This document shows, piece by piece, positions 55,017 through 63,948 of a stretch of DNA of 64,000 nt (positions within the stretch are counted from its first letter, which is position 1; the number at the start of each line of letters is the position of its first letter). The notes under the pieces were generated by a model. That model was not told where the DNA came from, ran no database searches, and saw nothing but the letters and a program-made list of their open reading frames with translations. The stretch lies in assembly GCF_048077055.1 (NCBI RefSeq), contig NZ_CP182236.1, forward strand, positions 4,650,001 to 4,714,000. The letters run 5' to 3'. Made by a program: the position numbers and the translations under genes. The stretch is from Egbenema bharatensis. GTDB lineage: Bacteria; Cyanobacteriota; Cyanobacteriia; Elainellales; Elainellaceae.

Positions 55017-56438
55017 CTAACTTTTCCATCCGTTGCCAGCTTTCATCAACCGCCGATCGGTTTTCCACTGGTCAACTAACCGGGCCAACACCTCCGAAAA
55101 TGAAGGAGAGAGACACATTGATGGATCGATCGCCCCCAACTTGATCCGCCGCTGCATGGCTAGAGCAATCAGATTGATCCATTCCGGGGCATTCGCTCCC
55201 ATACCCTGCGCTCCCAAAATCTCCCCATCTGAGCGAACAACCACCTGGCAAAAGCCGATCGCATCCGGCTGAAGATGGGCCATCAACAACGGTTGATAGG
55301 ACTGCCGCAGTACTCTCACATCACGAGTAAACCGTCGCGCCTGGTGCTCCGTCAGCCCAACTTGTACCAGGGGCGGATCCGTAGGGATCATCCAGGGAAT
55401 CGCGCGATAGTGAACCGACTTCTTGGGGAAAAACAGGGCATTATGCAACGCCACCTCCGCTTCATGGTGGGCAAAATTCGCCAGCACATATCCCCCTAAG
55501 CCTTCTCCACAGGCATACACCCGTGGTTGAGTCGTTTGTAGCTGCGTGTTCACTGCAATGCCCTTCCGGTGATGTTGAACGCCGATCGCCCCCAGGTTCA
55601 GAGCTGCCAAATTTGGATAGCGATCGGTGGCCAGGAGTAAGGCATCCGCTGTCAGACGGTGGGTTCCTAAATGCAGTTCAAGGGCGTTCGAGCCTGAGGT
55701 CGTCACCTGAGTCATGGTGGTTTCAGTCAGAATATCGATTCCTGCTGCTTCCAGCACTGCTTGCAGGAGGAACGCTCCCTCTCGATCGACCGCTGCGACA
55801 ATTTGACGATGTGGAGTCACCCACGTAACCTGGGTTCCCAAGTAGTTGAGCTGTTGCGCCAGAACCAAGCCTCTGGGATCTGACCCCACAATGACCAGGC
55901 GATCGGGTAAGGTTGACCAGGGATTCTGCCAGAGGGAATCGATCGTACGATAATCCACCGCTTCAATGCCCGCGATCGCTGGAGCCGTCGGAATTGACCC
56001 CATTGCCAGCAGGTACGCCTTCGATCGCAAAATCCGCTCATTCACCACTAGGGCAAAATCCTGAGGCGATCGGGTGGTTCGTCGCTGCCGTTCAAACAAT
56101 CCCTCCCCCACCACCACATCTACCCCTGCTGCTGCCAGTTGAGCATGGGAAGGAAAGACATCTTCATTATTGAATAATTCAGTCGTTCGTTTCTGACTGG
56201 TTTGAAGCCACGCCCGCCATTGTTGCGTACCATTCTGCCCTGGCTCTGCTCCAACTGAACCCGCTGATAGAGCCGTCCTCATCTGCCCTCCCACCTGACA
56301 CCACAGATCGACGAACGAAGATTGGCTCCCTTCCGGTTCCACCAGAGCCACCCGCGACTTTAAGCGACCCGCCTTTGCCGCTACCGATCGCGCGACTAAG
56401 CTACCGCCAATGATTACCAGATCGTAGTCGAAGGACAT
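55017..56438 (-). CDS. FAD/NAD-dependent oxidoreductase of the disulfide-reductase fold without the redox disulfide
   Basis: 473 residues from the ATG at 56,438 (MSFDYDLVIIGGSLVARSVA); the frame upstream is repeat-derived. FAD-binding Rossmann fold at the N-terminus, NAD-binding fold (RLVIVGSDPRGLVLAQQLNY), second FAD motif (VYACGEGLGGYVLANFAHHE) and a dimerisation domain. Where LpdA/MerA-type enzymes have C-x4-C, this protein reads SSFVDLWCQVGGQ with one Cys only, so a dithiol mechanism is not possible. Substrate unknown; mercuric-reductase-like proteins of this sort recur in cyanobacteria. Confidence 0.83.
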   Translation of the reverse strand: MSFDYDLVIIGGSLVARSVAAKAGRLKSRVALVEPEGSQSSFVDLWCQVGGQMRTALSAGSVGAEPGQNGTQQWRAWLQTSQKRTTELFNNEDVFPSHAQLAAAGVDVVVGEGLFERQRRTTRSPQDFALVVNERILRSKAYLLAMGSIPTAPAIAGIEAVDYRTIDSLWQNPWSTLPDRLVIVGSDPRGLVLAQQLNYLGTQVTWVTPHRQIVAAVDREGAFLLQAVLEAAGIDILTETTMTQVTTSGSNALELHLGTHRLTADALLLATDRYPNLAALNLGAIGVQHHRKGIAVNTQLQTTQPRVYACGEGLGGYVLANFAHHEAEVALHNALFFPKKSVHYRAIPWMIPTDPPLVQVGLTEHQARRFTRDVRVLRQSYQPLLMAHLQPDAIGFCQVVVRSDGEILGAQGMGANAPEWINLIALAMQRRIKLGAIDPSMCLSPSFSEVLARLVDQWKTDRRLMKAGNGWKS

Positions 56439-56690
56439 GGGGAGTGGGGAATGGGGAGTGGGGAGTGGGGAGTGAGGAGGGGGAGTCGGAGCGAAGCCTG
56501 AACTCTTGTGGGGTAGGCAGCGTTTCGACTGAGCTTTCGACGGCTCGAGTGAGCGTTCGACTGAGCTCACGCCGAAGTCCTCGCCGAACTCCTGAGCTCA
56601 CGCCGAAGTCCTCGCCGAACTCCTGAGCTCAAGCCGAAGGGCTCAAGCCGAAGTCTTGCCCGCCCAATCATACCCTGTTCCCCAGCCCAT
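56439..56690. repeat. Heptamer repeats and a 31-bp tandem repeat
   Basis: GGGGAGT-type heptamers at about 56,439-56,480 lie just upstream of the flavoprotein start. Two perfect copies of a 31-bp unit (56,561-56,591 and 56,592-56,622, starting CTGAGCTCACGCCGAAGTCC) are followed by a decayed third copy to about 56,655 with repeated CTCAAGCCGAAG. No gene. Confidence 0.85.
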
Positions 56691-57881
56691 TCACTCAACT
56701 CTCAATACATCTGCTAATCCCGCCAACAATCTCTGATTCTCTGCCTCAGTTCGTACGGCTACCCGAAAGAACCGATCGCCTAGTTCTGGAAAACTGAGAC
56801 AGTTGCGAATCAAAATCTGGTGCTGGCGGAGGAGCTGTTCTTGCAGGGGAACCACTGGATGGTCAGACTGGACTAACAGAAAATTGGCGGTGCTCGGTAG
56901 CGGATGTAATCCGGGCAAGGCTGCCAATCCCTGTTCAAGCTGCGATCGAGCGGTGTCCAGCCATTCCCAGGTTTGCTGTTGAAAGGCATGATCCTGGAGT
57001 ACTGCCATTGCTGCTGCTGCCGCCAACACATTCACTGACCACGGATCGCGCCACTGCTGCCACCGTTTCAGCCGATCGGGATGGGCAATGGCGTAGCCCA
57101 GCCGTAACCCTGGCAAACTGTAGAATTTGGTCAGCGATCGCAGAATCACCAGATTGGGATAATCCTGAATCACCTGATCCAGGCTGGATTGGCGATCGGG
57201 TGGCAAAAAGTCCATAAATGCCTCATCCACCACCACCAGAGAGAATTGCTCCAGCAGGGGCAGAATGGCTTCCTGGGTAAACAGTTGCCCGGTGGGATTA
57301 TGAGGGTTGTTCAGCAAAAATCCAGCATCATGAAAGGCAGGCAAGGGTGAGGAGTGAGAGGTGGAAAGAAGATCGTGAGTTTGCAAGTCTGAGTTTTGAA
57401 TCAGCGAAACCAAATCAGAATTAAAAACTGATGCATGAAAACGTTCTTCACACCCCTGATCCCTGACCGCTAAACCGTCCCGTTCAAGGCTCAATGGACA
57501 ACGGACGATCGCCGCACCAAAGGATTGCAACGCCCGGAAGTAATCCCCAAATCCAGGAGTCAGCAGGTACGTGGTCGATCGCTCTGCCAATTCCCGCCCT
57601 GCCCAGGTGAGCAACTCCGCCGACCCATTCCCTGGCAAAATCCAATCCGCACTCACAGGATGCAGATCGCTCAAGGTCTGACGGAGATCCCAATAGTCTG
57701 GATCGGGATAGTGGGGCAAGGCAGGGAAATGGGACTGAATTGCCTCGATGGCTGAGGCCGGTGGCCCCAGGGGATTAATACTGGCTGAAAAGTCGAGAAT
57801 CGCACGGGGAGAACAGCCTGCTAGCGATGCTGCCCAGGACAGATTCCCTCCATGCGACACATTACGAGCCAATTCTTGCAC
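56691..57881 (-). CDS. cobD: Threonine-phosphate decarboxylase / CobD-like PLP enzyme
   Basis: 396 residues, class I/II aminotransferase fold. HGGNLSWAASLAGCSPRAIL and FSASINPLGPP at the start, NNPHNPTGQLF, VVDEAFMDF, and the PLP-lysine site RSLTKFYSLPGLRLGYA. This pattern is that of CobD, which makes (R)-1-amino-2-propanol O-phosphate for the cobalamin loop; cyanobacteria using pseudocobalamin also carry it, and histidinol-phosphate aminotransferase is the main alternative. GTG start at 57,881. It begins 12 bp after the HU gene, so co-transcription is possible. Confidence 0.85.
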   Translation of the reverse strand: MQELARNVSHGGNLSWAASLAGCSPRAILDFSASINPLGPPASAIEAIQSHFPALPHYPDPDYWDLRQTLSDLHPVSADWILPGNGSAELLTWAGRELAERSTTYLLTPGFGDYFRALQSFGAAIVRCPLSLERDGLAVRDQGCEERFHASVFNSDLVSLIQNSDLQTHDLLSTSHSSPLPAFHDAGFLLNNPHNPTGQLFTQEAILPLLEQFSLVVVDEAFMDFLPPDRQSSLDQVIQDYPNLVILRSLTKFYSLPGLRLGYAIAHPDRLKRWQQWRDPWSVNVLAAAAAMAVLQDHAFQQQTWEWLDTARSQLEQGLAALPGLHPLPSTANFLLVQSDHPVVPLQEQLLRQHQILIRNCLSFPELGDRFFRVAVRTEAENQRLLAGLADVLRVE

Positions 57882-57893
57882 CGATACGACCTA

Positions 57894-58172
57894 TTACTTA
57901 GGTGCCACCATTTCCTTAAACAGTTTACCCGCCGAGAAGGCAGGAACTTTCGTTGCCGGAATTTCCATTGCTTCTCCGGTTTTGGGGTTGCGACCTTCAC
58001 GAGCCTTACGTTCACGAGGCTCAAAGGAACCGAAGCCCACCAGCGTTACTTTGTCGCCGTTGGACACCGCTTCCATGATGGAGTCGATCGCCGCCGACAA
58101 CACTGCATCTGCCTGTTTTTTAGTGACATTTGCCTTTTCAGCGACTTTATCCACCAATTCACCTTTATTCAT
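57894..58172 (-). CDS. hup: Nucleoid protein HU
   Basis: 92 residues from the ATG at 58,172, supported by AAGGAGAT seven bases upstream; the frame continues upstream without coding character. MNKGELVDKVAEKANVTKKQ, VTLVGFGSFEPRERKAREGR, the DNA-arm GRNPKTGEAMEIPATKVPAF, and the end SAGKLFKEMV are the HU signature. Binds and bends DNA as a dimer. Confidence 0.97.
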   Translation of the reverse strand: MNKGELVDKVAEKANVTKKQADAVLSAAIDSIMEAVSNGDKVTLVGFGSFEPRERKAREGRNPKTGEAMEIPATKVPAFSAGKLFKEMVAPK

Positions 58173-58466
58173 GGGTATCTCCTTAAATTGCACTTCAGCG
58201 ATAAATGAGATGTCAGGATCTCTTCGAGGGGGATTTTCAACAAAATGGCTGAAACTCCCATAAACTCGAATTTTCAATGCTCTATTCTAAGGGCTAGTTC
58301 AAAGATATGGATCGATGAAACCTTTAATTTATGTGGATTTGAGGGGTTTTTTCGGAAATTTTTTAACTTCAAGCACAAAATAATCGATTCTAGTCTATGG
58401 ATAGACAGAAATAGATGGCAAAAAATGCATTGTTCGTAGATCCTTTTGGGATGCGGATAGGCGTTC

Positions 58467-59810
58467 TTACCCACCTTGTTCTCGCACCTGGCTCCGCCGC
58501 CGCACCAGAAAGTCGGGGAGTTCTGGAGGGTGCAGCCGAGGTAAAGCAAGTCCACCTGCCGCAGGAAGATCCTTCGGTTCAGCCGGTAGAACTGCCAGCA
58601 TCGTATTGAATAAGTCCAAAAGGGCAGGATTGTTTTCGATCGCCCCTGCCTGCTGCATCAAAGTCTGTTCCACCAGATCCCGCAGATGGGAAACCTGCCG
58701 TGAATTGTTGCTATAGCGGTCTTTCCAGTACTGCACCGCCGTTTCGTACTCAGTGGCTTGCTGGGCCTGATGCAAAATTTGCTCCTGCATTTCCGCCGTT
58801 TGCTGCTCCAGGCTGGTCAAGCGAGTTTGGAGCTGATCACGCTCTTCCTCCACCTGCTGATGGCTTTGCTGCCAGTGGCTATGGAGGCGCACCTGTTGAG
58901 CTAGCTGGTTTTCTAAGGTTTCAATCCGGCGATGGGCCAGGGTTAGCTCCTGGGACACAGTTGCCAATTGAGTCGAGAGGGCGATCGACGGTTGGGCTTT
59001 GGCCGCGGCATGGGTACGTTCCTGCTGCACTTCAGCTAACTGGGTTTCCAGTTGGGCCCAGTCTGCCTGGTGCTGGCGCAATCGTACCGTGAGATCTTTA
59101 ATTTGCTGTTGGGCCGTGGCGAGCTGTTCCCGCAGGCTGGCCGTCAGGGTACGTGCCGAAAGGGTTTCTGATTCCAGTTCGGAGATCCGCTGCTGCCGGG
59201 ATTCCAGATTGGTTTGCAGTTCTCGAATTTGCTGCCCTAAGAGATGGCGATGATTTTGTCCTTCCACCTGATCCTGGGCAATGTAGGATCGCAGTCGCTC
59301 CAACTCCTGCTGCTGGGCCTGGGTCATGGATTCGATCGTCGCCATTAATTCTTGAATCGCCTGATCCCGCTGCTGGGTTTCGAGAACCTGCACATCTAGA
59401 ACTTGCTGCTGTTCTGTCAGTTGTAGCTTCAGACGAAGAATCGCCTGCTGTTGAACATGGGAGTATTGCTCTGTATCGGCTAGCTTTTCTTCCAGGAAGC
59501 TCTGATCGTTTAACTGCGATCGCAGCTCCTCTAAGCACACGAGGGACTGATCCAGGGCTTGCTCCAGGTGATGAATCCGGTTCACCCGCTCCCGATCCAG
59601 TGTCTGGGCCGCGGATAATTCATCCAGCAGCCCCTGATAATCAGCGGGAGTCAGGGTCAGTCCTAAGTCAACCGGATCAACTATGGACTGAACATTCAGC
59701 GGACTGGCAACTCGCTGCTCTAAGGGAGTTCCATCCTGAACTGTATCCTGAGTTCCATCCTGAACTGTATCCTGAGTTCCATCTAAATGCGTTGCGTCTG
59801 ACTGTCCCAC
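58467..59810 (-). CDS. Long coiled-coil protein
   Basis: 447 residues, mostly heptad coiled coil rich in Gln, Glu and Leu (about 60-370). The C-terminal part (PALLDLFNTMLAVLPAEPKD, LALPRLHPPELPDFLVRRRS) looks conserved and structured. Near the N-terminus an 8-residue unit GTQDTVQD is duplicated exactly (24-bp tandem repeat at 59,731-59,754 and 59,755-59,778). No family named; a cyanobacterial scaffold-type protein is likely. Confidence 0.75.
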   Translation of the reverse strand: MGQSDATHLDGTQDTVQDGTQDTVQDGTPLEQRVASPLNVQSIVDPVDLGLTLTPADYQGLLDELSAAQTLDRERVNRIHHLEQALDQSLVCLEELRSQLNDQSFLEEKLADTEQYSHVQQQAILRLKLQLTEQQQVLDVQVLETQQRDQAIQELMATIESMTQAQQQELERLRSYIAQDQVEGQNHRHLLGQQIRELQTNLESRQQRISELESETLSARTLTASLREQLATAQQQIKDLTVRLRQHQADWAQLETQLAEVQQERTHAAAKAQPSIALSTQLATVSQELTLAHRRIETLENQLAQQVRLHSHWQQSHQQVEEERDQLQTRLTSLEQQTAEMQEQILHQAQQATEYETAVQYWKDRYSNNSRQVSHLRDLVEQTLMQQAGAIENNPALLDLFNTMLAVLPAEPKDLPAAGGLALPRLHPPELPDFLVRRRSQVREQGG

Positions 59811-59926
59811 TCCAAACCTCCAAAACCGTACCCACCCTTACCGGAGAAATCCTCTCGCTCCTCAGGTCTAATTCGGCTGGGTACAGTCTACCGAATGAAA
59901 TTTAAGTTGGCAGAGTTTTTTGGATT

Positions 59927-60196
59927 TTAGATTTTGGACTTTGGCACCTGATCAGAGTTTTCTGGATTTGCAGTCACATGGTTCAGGGCCCAGCGATAGT
60001 CGATCGCCAACTTCGCCCGTTCACAGCTTTCTTCCAGGTGCTTTTGCTGAGACAACGCTTTGCGCAGCGTCACAATCAACTCCTGTACCTGCTCTTGCTG
60101 CGGCGAGTTGTGCCCGACGGCCAACATGGTCTGCCGTTCCAGAAGCTGTAACAGTAGCTCGTAGTGGATGTGAGATGGAAGAGGAATAGGTTCCAT
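59927..60196 (-). CDS. Small conserved helical protein
   Basis: 89 residues from the ATG at 60,196 (an open frame extends to 60,214). Helical throughout: IHYELLLQLLERQTMLAVGH, QVQELIVTLRKALSQQKHLE, RAKLAIDYRWALNHV. No family recognised. It is upstream of the coiled-coil gene on the same strand with 116 bp between, perhaps functionally linked. Confidence 0.65.
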   Translation of the reverse strand: MEPIPLPSHIHYELLLQLLERQTMLAVGHNSPQQEQVQELIVTLRKALSQQKHLEESCERAKLAIDYRWALNHVTANPENSDQVPKSKI

Positions 60197-60319
60197 GCAG
60201 CCTGCGGTACGCAAAGTGTGAACTGGTTTTCTGTGAACTATTTTTAAGTATGACCCTAGTATGCACCCAAATTGGCATTAATGCGAGGTTGTTTTCGGAG
60301 ATGTGCCTATGGGTCAGGA

Positions 60320-61204
60320 TCAACCTGGGAACAATGCGGCGATTGCCTGAGCTGGATCAGGTTGTTTGACCAGAGACTCACCGATTAAAACGGCTCCTGC
60401 CCCTGCTTGCTGCACAAACCGCAAATCTTCTGGCGTATGAAGACCGGATTCACTCACAATCAGTGCCCCCGACTTCTGCCAGGTCTCCTGCCTGGACTCC
60501 AGTAGATGCCTGGTGGTGTGCAAATCCACCGAAAAATCCTCCAGGTTGCGGTTGTTAATTCCCACTAGCCTAACACCCTCTAACCCTAAAACTCGATCGA
60601 ATTCCTCCAAAGTGTGGACTTCCACCAGAGCCGCCATGCCTAAAGCTTTGATAATTTTCAAAAAGTATTGCAGATCTCGATCGGGTAAAACCGCCGCAAT
60701 CAGCAGCACTGCATCCGCGCCATTTAACCGCGCCATGTAGATCTGGTAGGGATAGATGATGAAATCTTTACAGAGTAGGGGCAGATCCACCGTCTGGCGA
60801 ATCGATCGCAGGTAGGCAAAGCTACCCTGGAAGAACTTTTCATCCGTCAGCACCGAAATGCAGGAGGCTCCCCCCGCTTCATAGGACTGAGCGATCGCCT
60901 CTGGATCGAAGTTTTCGCAAATTACTCCCTTACTGGGCGAGGCTTTCTTTACTTCGGCAATCAATGCCGGTTGGGTTCGTCCCTGCCGCAGAGCTGCCAC
61001 AAAATCTCGCACGGGGGGAGCTTCGGAGATTTTACTCTGTAACTCAACCAGCGGCATCCGTTCCCGCAACAGGTCAACTTCATTCTCCTTATGCCAGACA
61101 ATTTCCTCCAAAATATGCTGCGGCTCCACTCCGGGCACATTGACCTGGTAGCGCATATATTCAACAGCAACGGCTCGATTGGGAGGACGACGACGAATTT
61201 GCAT
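60320..61204 (-). CDS. trpC: Indole-3-glycerol-phosphate synthase
   Basis: 294 residues, TIM barrel. EVKKASPSKGVI with the catalytic Lys, FDPEAIAQSYEAGGASCISVLTD, LLCKDFIIYPYQIYMAR with the second Lys, LVEVHTLEEF, GINNRNLEDF, and VSESGLHTPEDL with phosphate-binding GAGAVLIGESL. The N-terminus (about 30 residues, MQIRRRPPNRAVAVEY) is the cyanobacterial extension. Tryptophan pathway step after TrpF. It stands alone from other trp genes, as is usual in cyanobacteria. Confidence 0.96.
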   Translation of the reverse strand: MQIRRRPPNRAVAVEYMRYQVNVPGVEPQHILEEIVWHKENEVDLLRERMPLVELQSKISEAPPVRDFVAALRQGRTQPALIAEVKKASPSKGVICENFDPEAIAQSYEAGGASCISVLTDEKFFQGSFAYLRSIRQTVDLPLLCKDFIIYPYQIYMARLNGADAVLLIAAVLPDRDLQYFLKIIKALGMAALVEVHTLEEFDRVLGLEGVRLVGINNRNLEDFSVDLHTTRHLLESRQETWQKSGALIVSESGLHTPEDLRFVQQAGAGAVLIGESLVKQPDPAQAIAALFPG

Positions 61205-61332
61205 GGGTCAGTGAGTTGGGTAGGTAAATGGGTGAAGGGGTAAAGGGTGAAGCAAAGATGGGAGCCGATGAGAGGCAGCAGGGACAGGAGGGTTTCCCCT
61301 ACTCCTCACTCTTCACTCCTCACTCCTCACTT
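61205..61332. repeat. Spacer with heptamer repeats between lpdA and trpC
   Basis: TCACTCC-type repeats at about 61,305-61,330 and GGTAAAGGG-like repeats at about 61,222-61,250. Same dispersed family as at 4.28, 40.65 and 56.45 kb. Confidence 0.75.
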
Positions 61333-62763
61333 TCAAACTTCCATCGCTCGCTTATAAGCCTCATCCAGCACCTCCGACAGGGTGGGGTGAGTATGTACAT
61401 AGAAAGCGAGTTCATGGACAGAGGCACGTTGAGCGATCGCATTGGCTGCTTCCTGAATCAGGTCAGAGGCATGGAAGCCGAAGATATGAACCCCCAGGAC
61501 TTCCCCCGTATCTTCCCGGTAGATCACCTTGGCCAGCCCATCGGTTTCCCCCTCGGCGATCGCTTTGGAGTTGCCCTTAAAGTAGGAACGAACGGCGGCC
61601 ACCTTAAAGCCTTCTGCTTCTCCCAGTTCCTTAGCGGCGGGTTCCGTCAATCCGACGAAGCTAACTTCAGGATGGGTAAAGGCGGCAGCGGGAATACTGC
61701 GGTAGTCTACGGTACGCGATCGACCGCAGATGTTTTCAACGGCAATCACCCCCTGGGCTGAGGCCGCGTGGGCCAGCATCATTTTTCCAGTGGCATCCCC
61801 GATCGCCCATAGATGCGGGACAGGTTGACCATCGACCAGGACAGCCATTTGATCGTTGACGGGAATAAAGCCGCGGCGATCGAGTTCCACGCCGACGGAT
61901 TCTAGACCCAAATCCTTAGTGGCCGGAATCCGTCCCGTGGCCACCAGGCAGGCATCCACCTCCAACACTTCCACCACTTCTTTGGTCTTGGCATCCGCCA
62001 GTTCAATCACGACCGGAGAACCAGGGGTGACTTTCTTCGCCAGGAGTCCCACTCTCGTTTCAATATCGCGGGGCCCAATCAGCACCCGCTGGGCCAGTTT
62101 GGCAATATCGGGATCAAATCCTGGCATCAGTTGATCGAGGGCTTCAATCATCGTGACTTCACAGCCCAGAGCCGTATAGATATCGGCAAACTCCAGCCCA
62201 ATGTAGCCACTGCCGACGATCGCCACCCAGTCGGGCAGCCAGCCCAGCTTCACGCCATCATCGCTGGTGAAAACAGTCTTGCCATCGGTTTCAATGCCCG
62301 GTGGAATGAAGGGAACCGAGCCAGAGGAAATCATCACATCCTGAGCCGTAATGGTTTTCTCCCCGGATGCCGTTGTCACCGTGACTTTTTGAGGCCCGGA
62401 CACCCGACCACGACCCTGGATGGTTTCCACCCCTAACCGCTTGAGGCTATTGGTCAGGTCATCGCGGATTTTTAAGACTAAATTATTAGCGTGATCGGCG
62501 ATCGCCTGCTGCTCGTAGGAAACGTTTTGGACTTGAATACCCAGTGCTTTGAGGTGATGGGCATCCCGCAGTTCCCGCACTCGCCCAGAGGCCGCAAGCA
62601 GAGCCTTCGAGGGAATACAGCCCCGGTTAACGCAGGTTCCGCCCATATCGGCTTCTTCAATAATGGCGGTTTTCAAGCCAGCCCGCACCGCATGGAGGGC
62701 CGCTCCGTGGCCGCCAACGCCAGCACCAATTATCACCAAGTCATAATCAAGTCCGTGACTCAC
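61333..62763 (-). CDS. lpdA: Dihydrolipoamide dehydrogenase (E3)
   Basis: 476 residues from a GTG start (GLDYDLVIIGAGVGGHGAA). The redox disulfide is Cys44/Cys49 in GGTCVNRGCIPSK; NAD-binding VAIVGSGYIGLEFADIY; second FAD motif LWAIGDATGKMMLAHAAS; C-terminal His-Glu pair in VHTHPTLSEVLDEAY. It serves pyruvate dehydrogenase and glycine decarboxylase by reoxidising lipoyl groups. The active-site disulfide contrasts with the related flavoprotein at 55.0 kb. Confidence 0.96.
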   Translation of the reverse strand: MSHGLDYDLVIIGAGVGGHGAALHAVRAGLKTAIIEEADMGGTCVNRGCIPSKALLAASGRVRELRDAHHLKALGIQVQNVSYEQQAIADHANNLVLKIRDDLTNSLKRLGVETIQGRGRVSGPQKVTVTTASGEKTITAQDVMISSGSVPFIPPGIETDGKTVFTSDDGVKLGWLPDWVAIVGSGYIGLEFADIYTALGCEVTMIEALDQLMPGFDPDIAKLAQRVLIGPRDIETRVGLLAKKVTPGSPVVIELADAKTKEVVEVLEVDACLVATGRIPATKDLGLESVGVELDRRGFIPVNDQMAVLVDGQPVPHLWAIGDATGKMMLAHAASAQGVIAVENICGRSRTVDYRSIPAAAFTHPEVSFVGLTEPAAKELGEAEGFKVAAVRSYFKGNSKAIAEGETDGLAKVIYREDTGEVLGVHIFGFHASDLIQEAANAIAQRASVHELAFYVHTHPTLSEVLDEAYKRAMEV

Positions 62764-62951
62764 TGTTGCTCTCCCTCTGGGTAATGCCTTAACTCTTAAT
62801 TTTCTTTAATTTTCGATGTTGACGGGGCAGTTAGACAACACCCCACCCGGATTTATCCCGCATTCATCATAAATCCGCGTTTCCACTATGCAGCGATCGC
62901 GCTCTAAATGGGAACCCTAACCAATGATGATCTTGAAGGCAAATCGGTTTT

Positions 62952-63278
62952 ATGGATCGCAGTCAGCCAGAGGGCATTCGGCAGAATCCATCCCAGCAGA
63001 AAGCGCGTCATGCTGCGGCTCAAGCATTCATGGAAGCTCTGGATCAGTTGGGACAACAATTGCAGCCTAGCGAAGACGGGCAATCAAGCTTCCCACCCTC
63101 TGTCCAAACATCCCCCAGCCAAACATCCCCTGTCCAGGCTAACCCATCGGCTGCTGTTTCTCCAACGGCTCAACCCCCAGGGCATTCACCCGCCCCCGAT
63201 CCTCCCTCTGCGATCGATCCTCAGGACTGGGAAGAGGCCGCTGCCGATATTGAAGCCTTCATGCAGACCAGACCGTAG
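62952..63278 (+). CDS. Small conserved cyanobacterial protein, Pro/Ser-rich middle
   Basis: 108 residues: a helical N-terminal part (GIRQNPSQQKARHAAAQAFM, EALDQLGQQLQP), a low-complexity Pro/Ser/Gln centre and an acidic end (DPQDWEEAAADIEAFMQ). The two ends look conserved, the centre variable. The overlapping frame 62,908-63,441 is not favoured. The stop lies inside a palindromic repeat. Confidence 0.6.
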   Translation: MDRSQPEGIRQNPSQQKARHAAAQAFMEALDQLGQQLQPSEDGQSSFPPSVQTSPSQTSPVQANPSAAVSPTAQPPGHSPAPDPPSAIDPQDWEEAAADIEAFMQTRP

Positions 63279-63302
63279 GGGCGATTCGCGAATCACCCCT
63301 AC
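63275..63302. repeat. REP-like palindrome GTAGGGG...CCCCTAC
   Basis: GTAGGGGCGATTCG (63,275-63,288) is mirrored by CGAATCACCCCTAC (63,289-63,302) with a single C/A mismatch. It overlaps the stop codon of the preceding gene and lies between convergent genes, so it may act as a terminator. A partial copy (ATCGCCCCTACCCAT) follows at about 63,312. Confidence 0.7.
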
Positions 63303-63345
63303 CCATATTGCATCGCCCCTACCCATCTCCGGAATCTGGTTTGGC

Positions 63346-63948
63346 TCAACCCCAGCGGCTGCTATACCGTTCCTCCGCCCAGGGTTCTCCCCGGTGATGG
63401 TAGCCATTTCGCTCCCAGAACCCCAATTCCATATCCCCTAGAAATTCCAGCCCGTTGATCCACTTGGCACTCTTCCAGGCATAGAGGTGGGGAACGACCA
63501 GTCGCATCGGGCCACCATGATCGGGCGGTAGGGGGTCATCAAAGAGGGTGTGGGCAAAAAAGTTTTCTTCCCGCAGAAAATCCTCGATCGCAATGTTGGT
63601 GGTATATCCGCCATAGCAATGCTCCATGACGTGAACCGCTTTCGGGTCTACCTCCAGATACTGCATGAAGTCAGTGACCTTGACTCCGCGCCACTTCACA
63701 TCCAGCTTTGACCAGGTGGTAACGCAGTGAAAGTCTGCCGTAAACTCCTGCTGGGGCATCGCCATGAAATCGTCCCAGGTAAACGTTTTGGGGGTCGCTA
63801 AACCCCAGACTTTGAACTCCCAGGATTGAATGTCGATCGTTGGCGTTTGTCCATAGGTGAGGACGGGAAAACCTTTGGCGAGATGCTGACCTGGAGGGAC
63901 TCGATCTTGCATATCGGGGCCTGGTTTCTGAAAAAATTTGCCCGGCAT
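63346..63948 (-). CDS. Sulfite-oxidase-like molybdopterin oxidoreductase (YedY/MsrP fold, short form)
   Basis: 200 residues: FPVLTYGQTPTIDIQSWEF, molybdenum-ligand Cys in ADFHCVTTWSKLDVKWRGV, EHCYGGYTTNIAIEDFL, and the molybdopterin-contact region PPDHGGPMRLVVPHLYAWKS, ending WINGLEFLGDMELGFWE. A single-domain enzyme without the sulfite oxidase dimerisation domain or a Tat signal, so probably cytoplasmic. The start ATG is 52 bp from the window end; any operon partner would lie outside. Confidence 0.88.
   Translation of the reverse strand: MPGKFFQKPGPDMQDRVPPGQHLAKGFPVLTYGQTPTIDIQSWEFKVWGLATPKTFTWDDFMAMPQQEFTADFHCVTTWSKLDVKWRGVKVTDFMQYLEVDPKAVHVMEHCYGGYTTNIAIEDFLREENFFAHTLFDDPLPPDHGGPMRLVVPHLYAWKSAKWINGLEFLGDMELGFWERNGYHHRGEPWAEERYSSRWG

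Noticed and set aside
62908..63441. 177-codon frame overlapping the 108-residue gene
   Set aside because: Overlaps the more protein-like frame at 62,952 and runs into the convergent gene; composition is His/Pro/Arg-rich as in a shadow frame.
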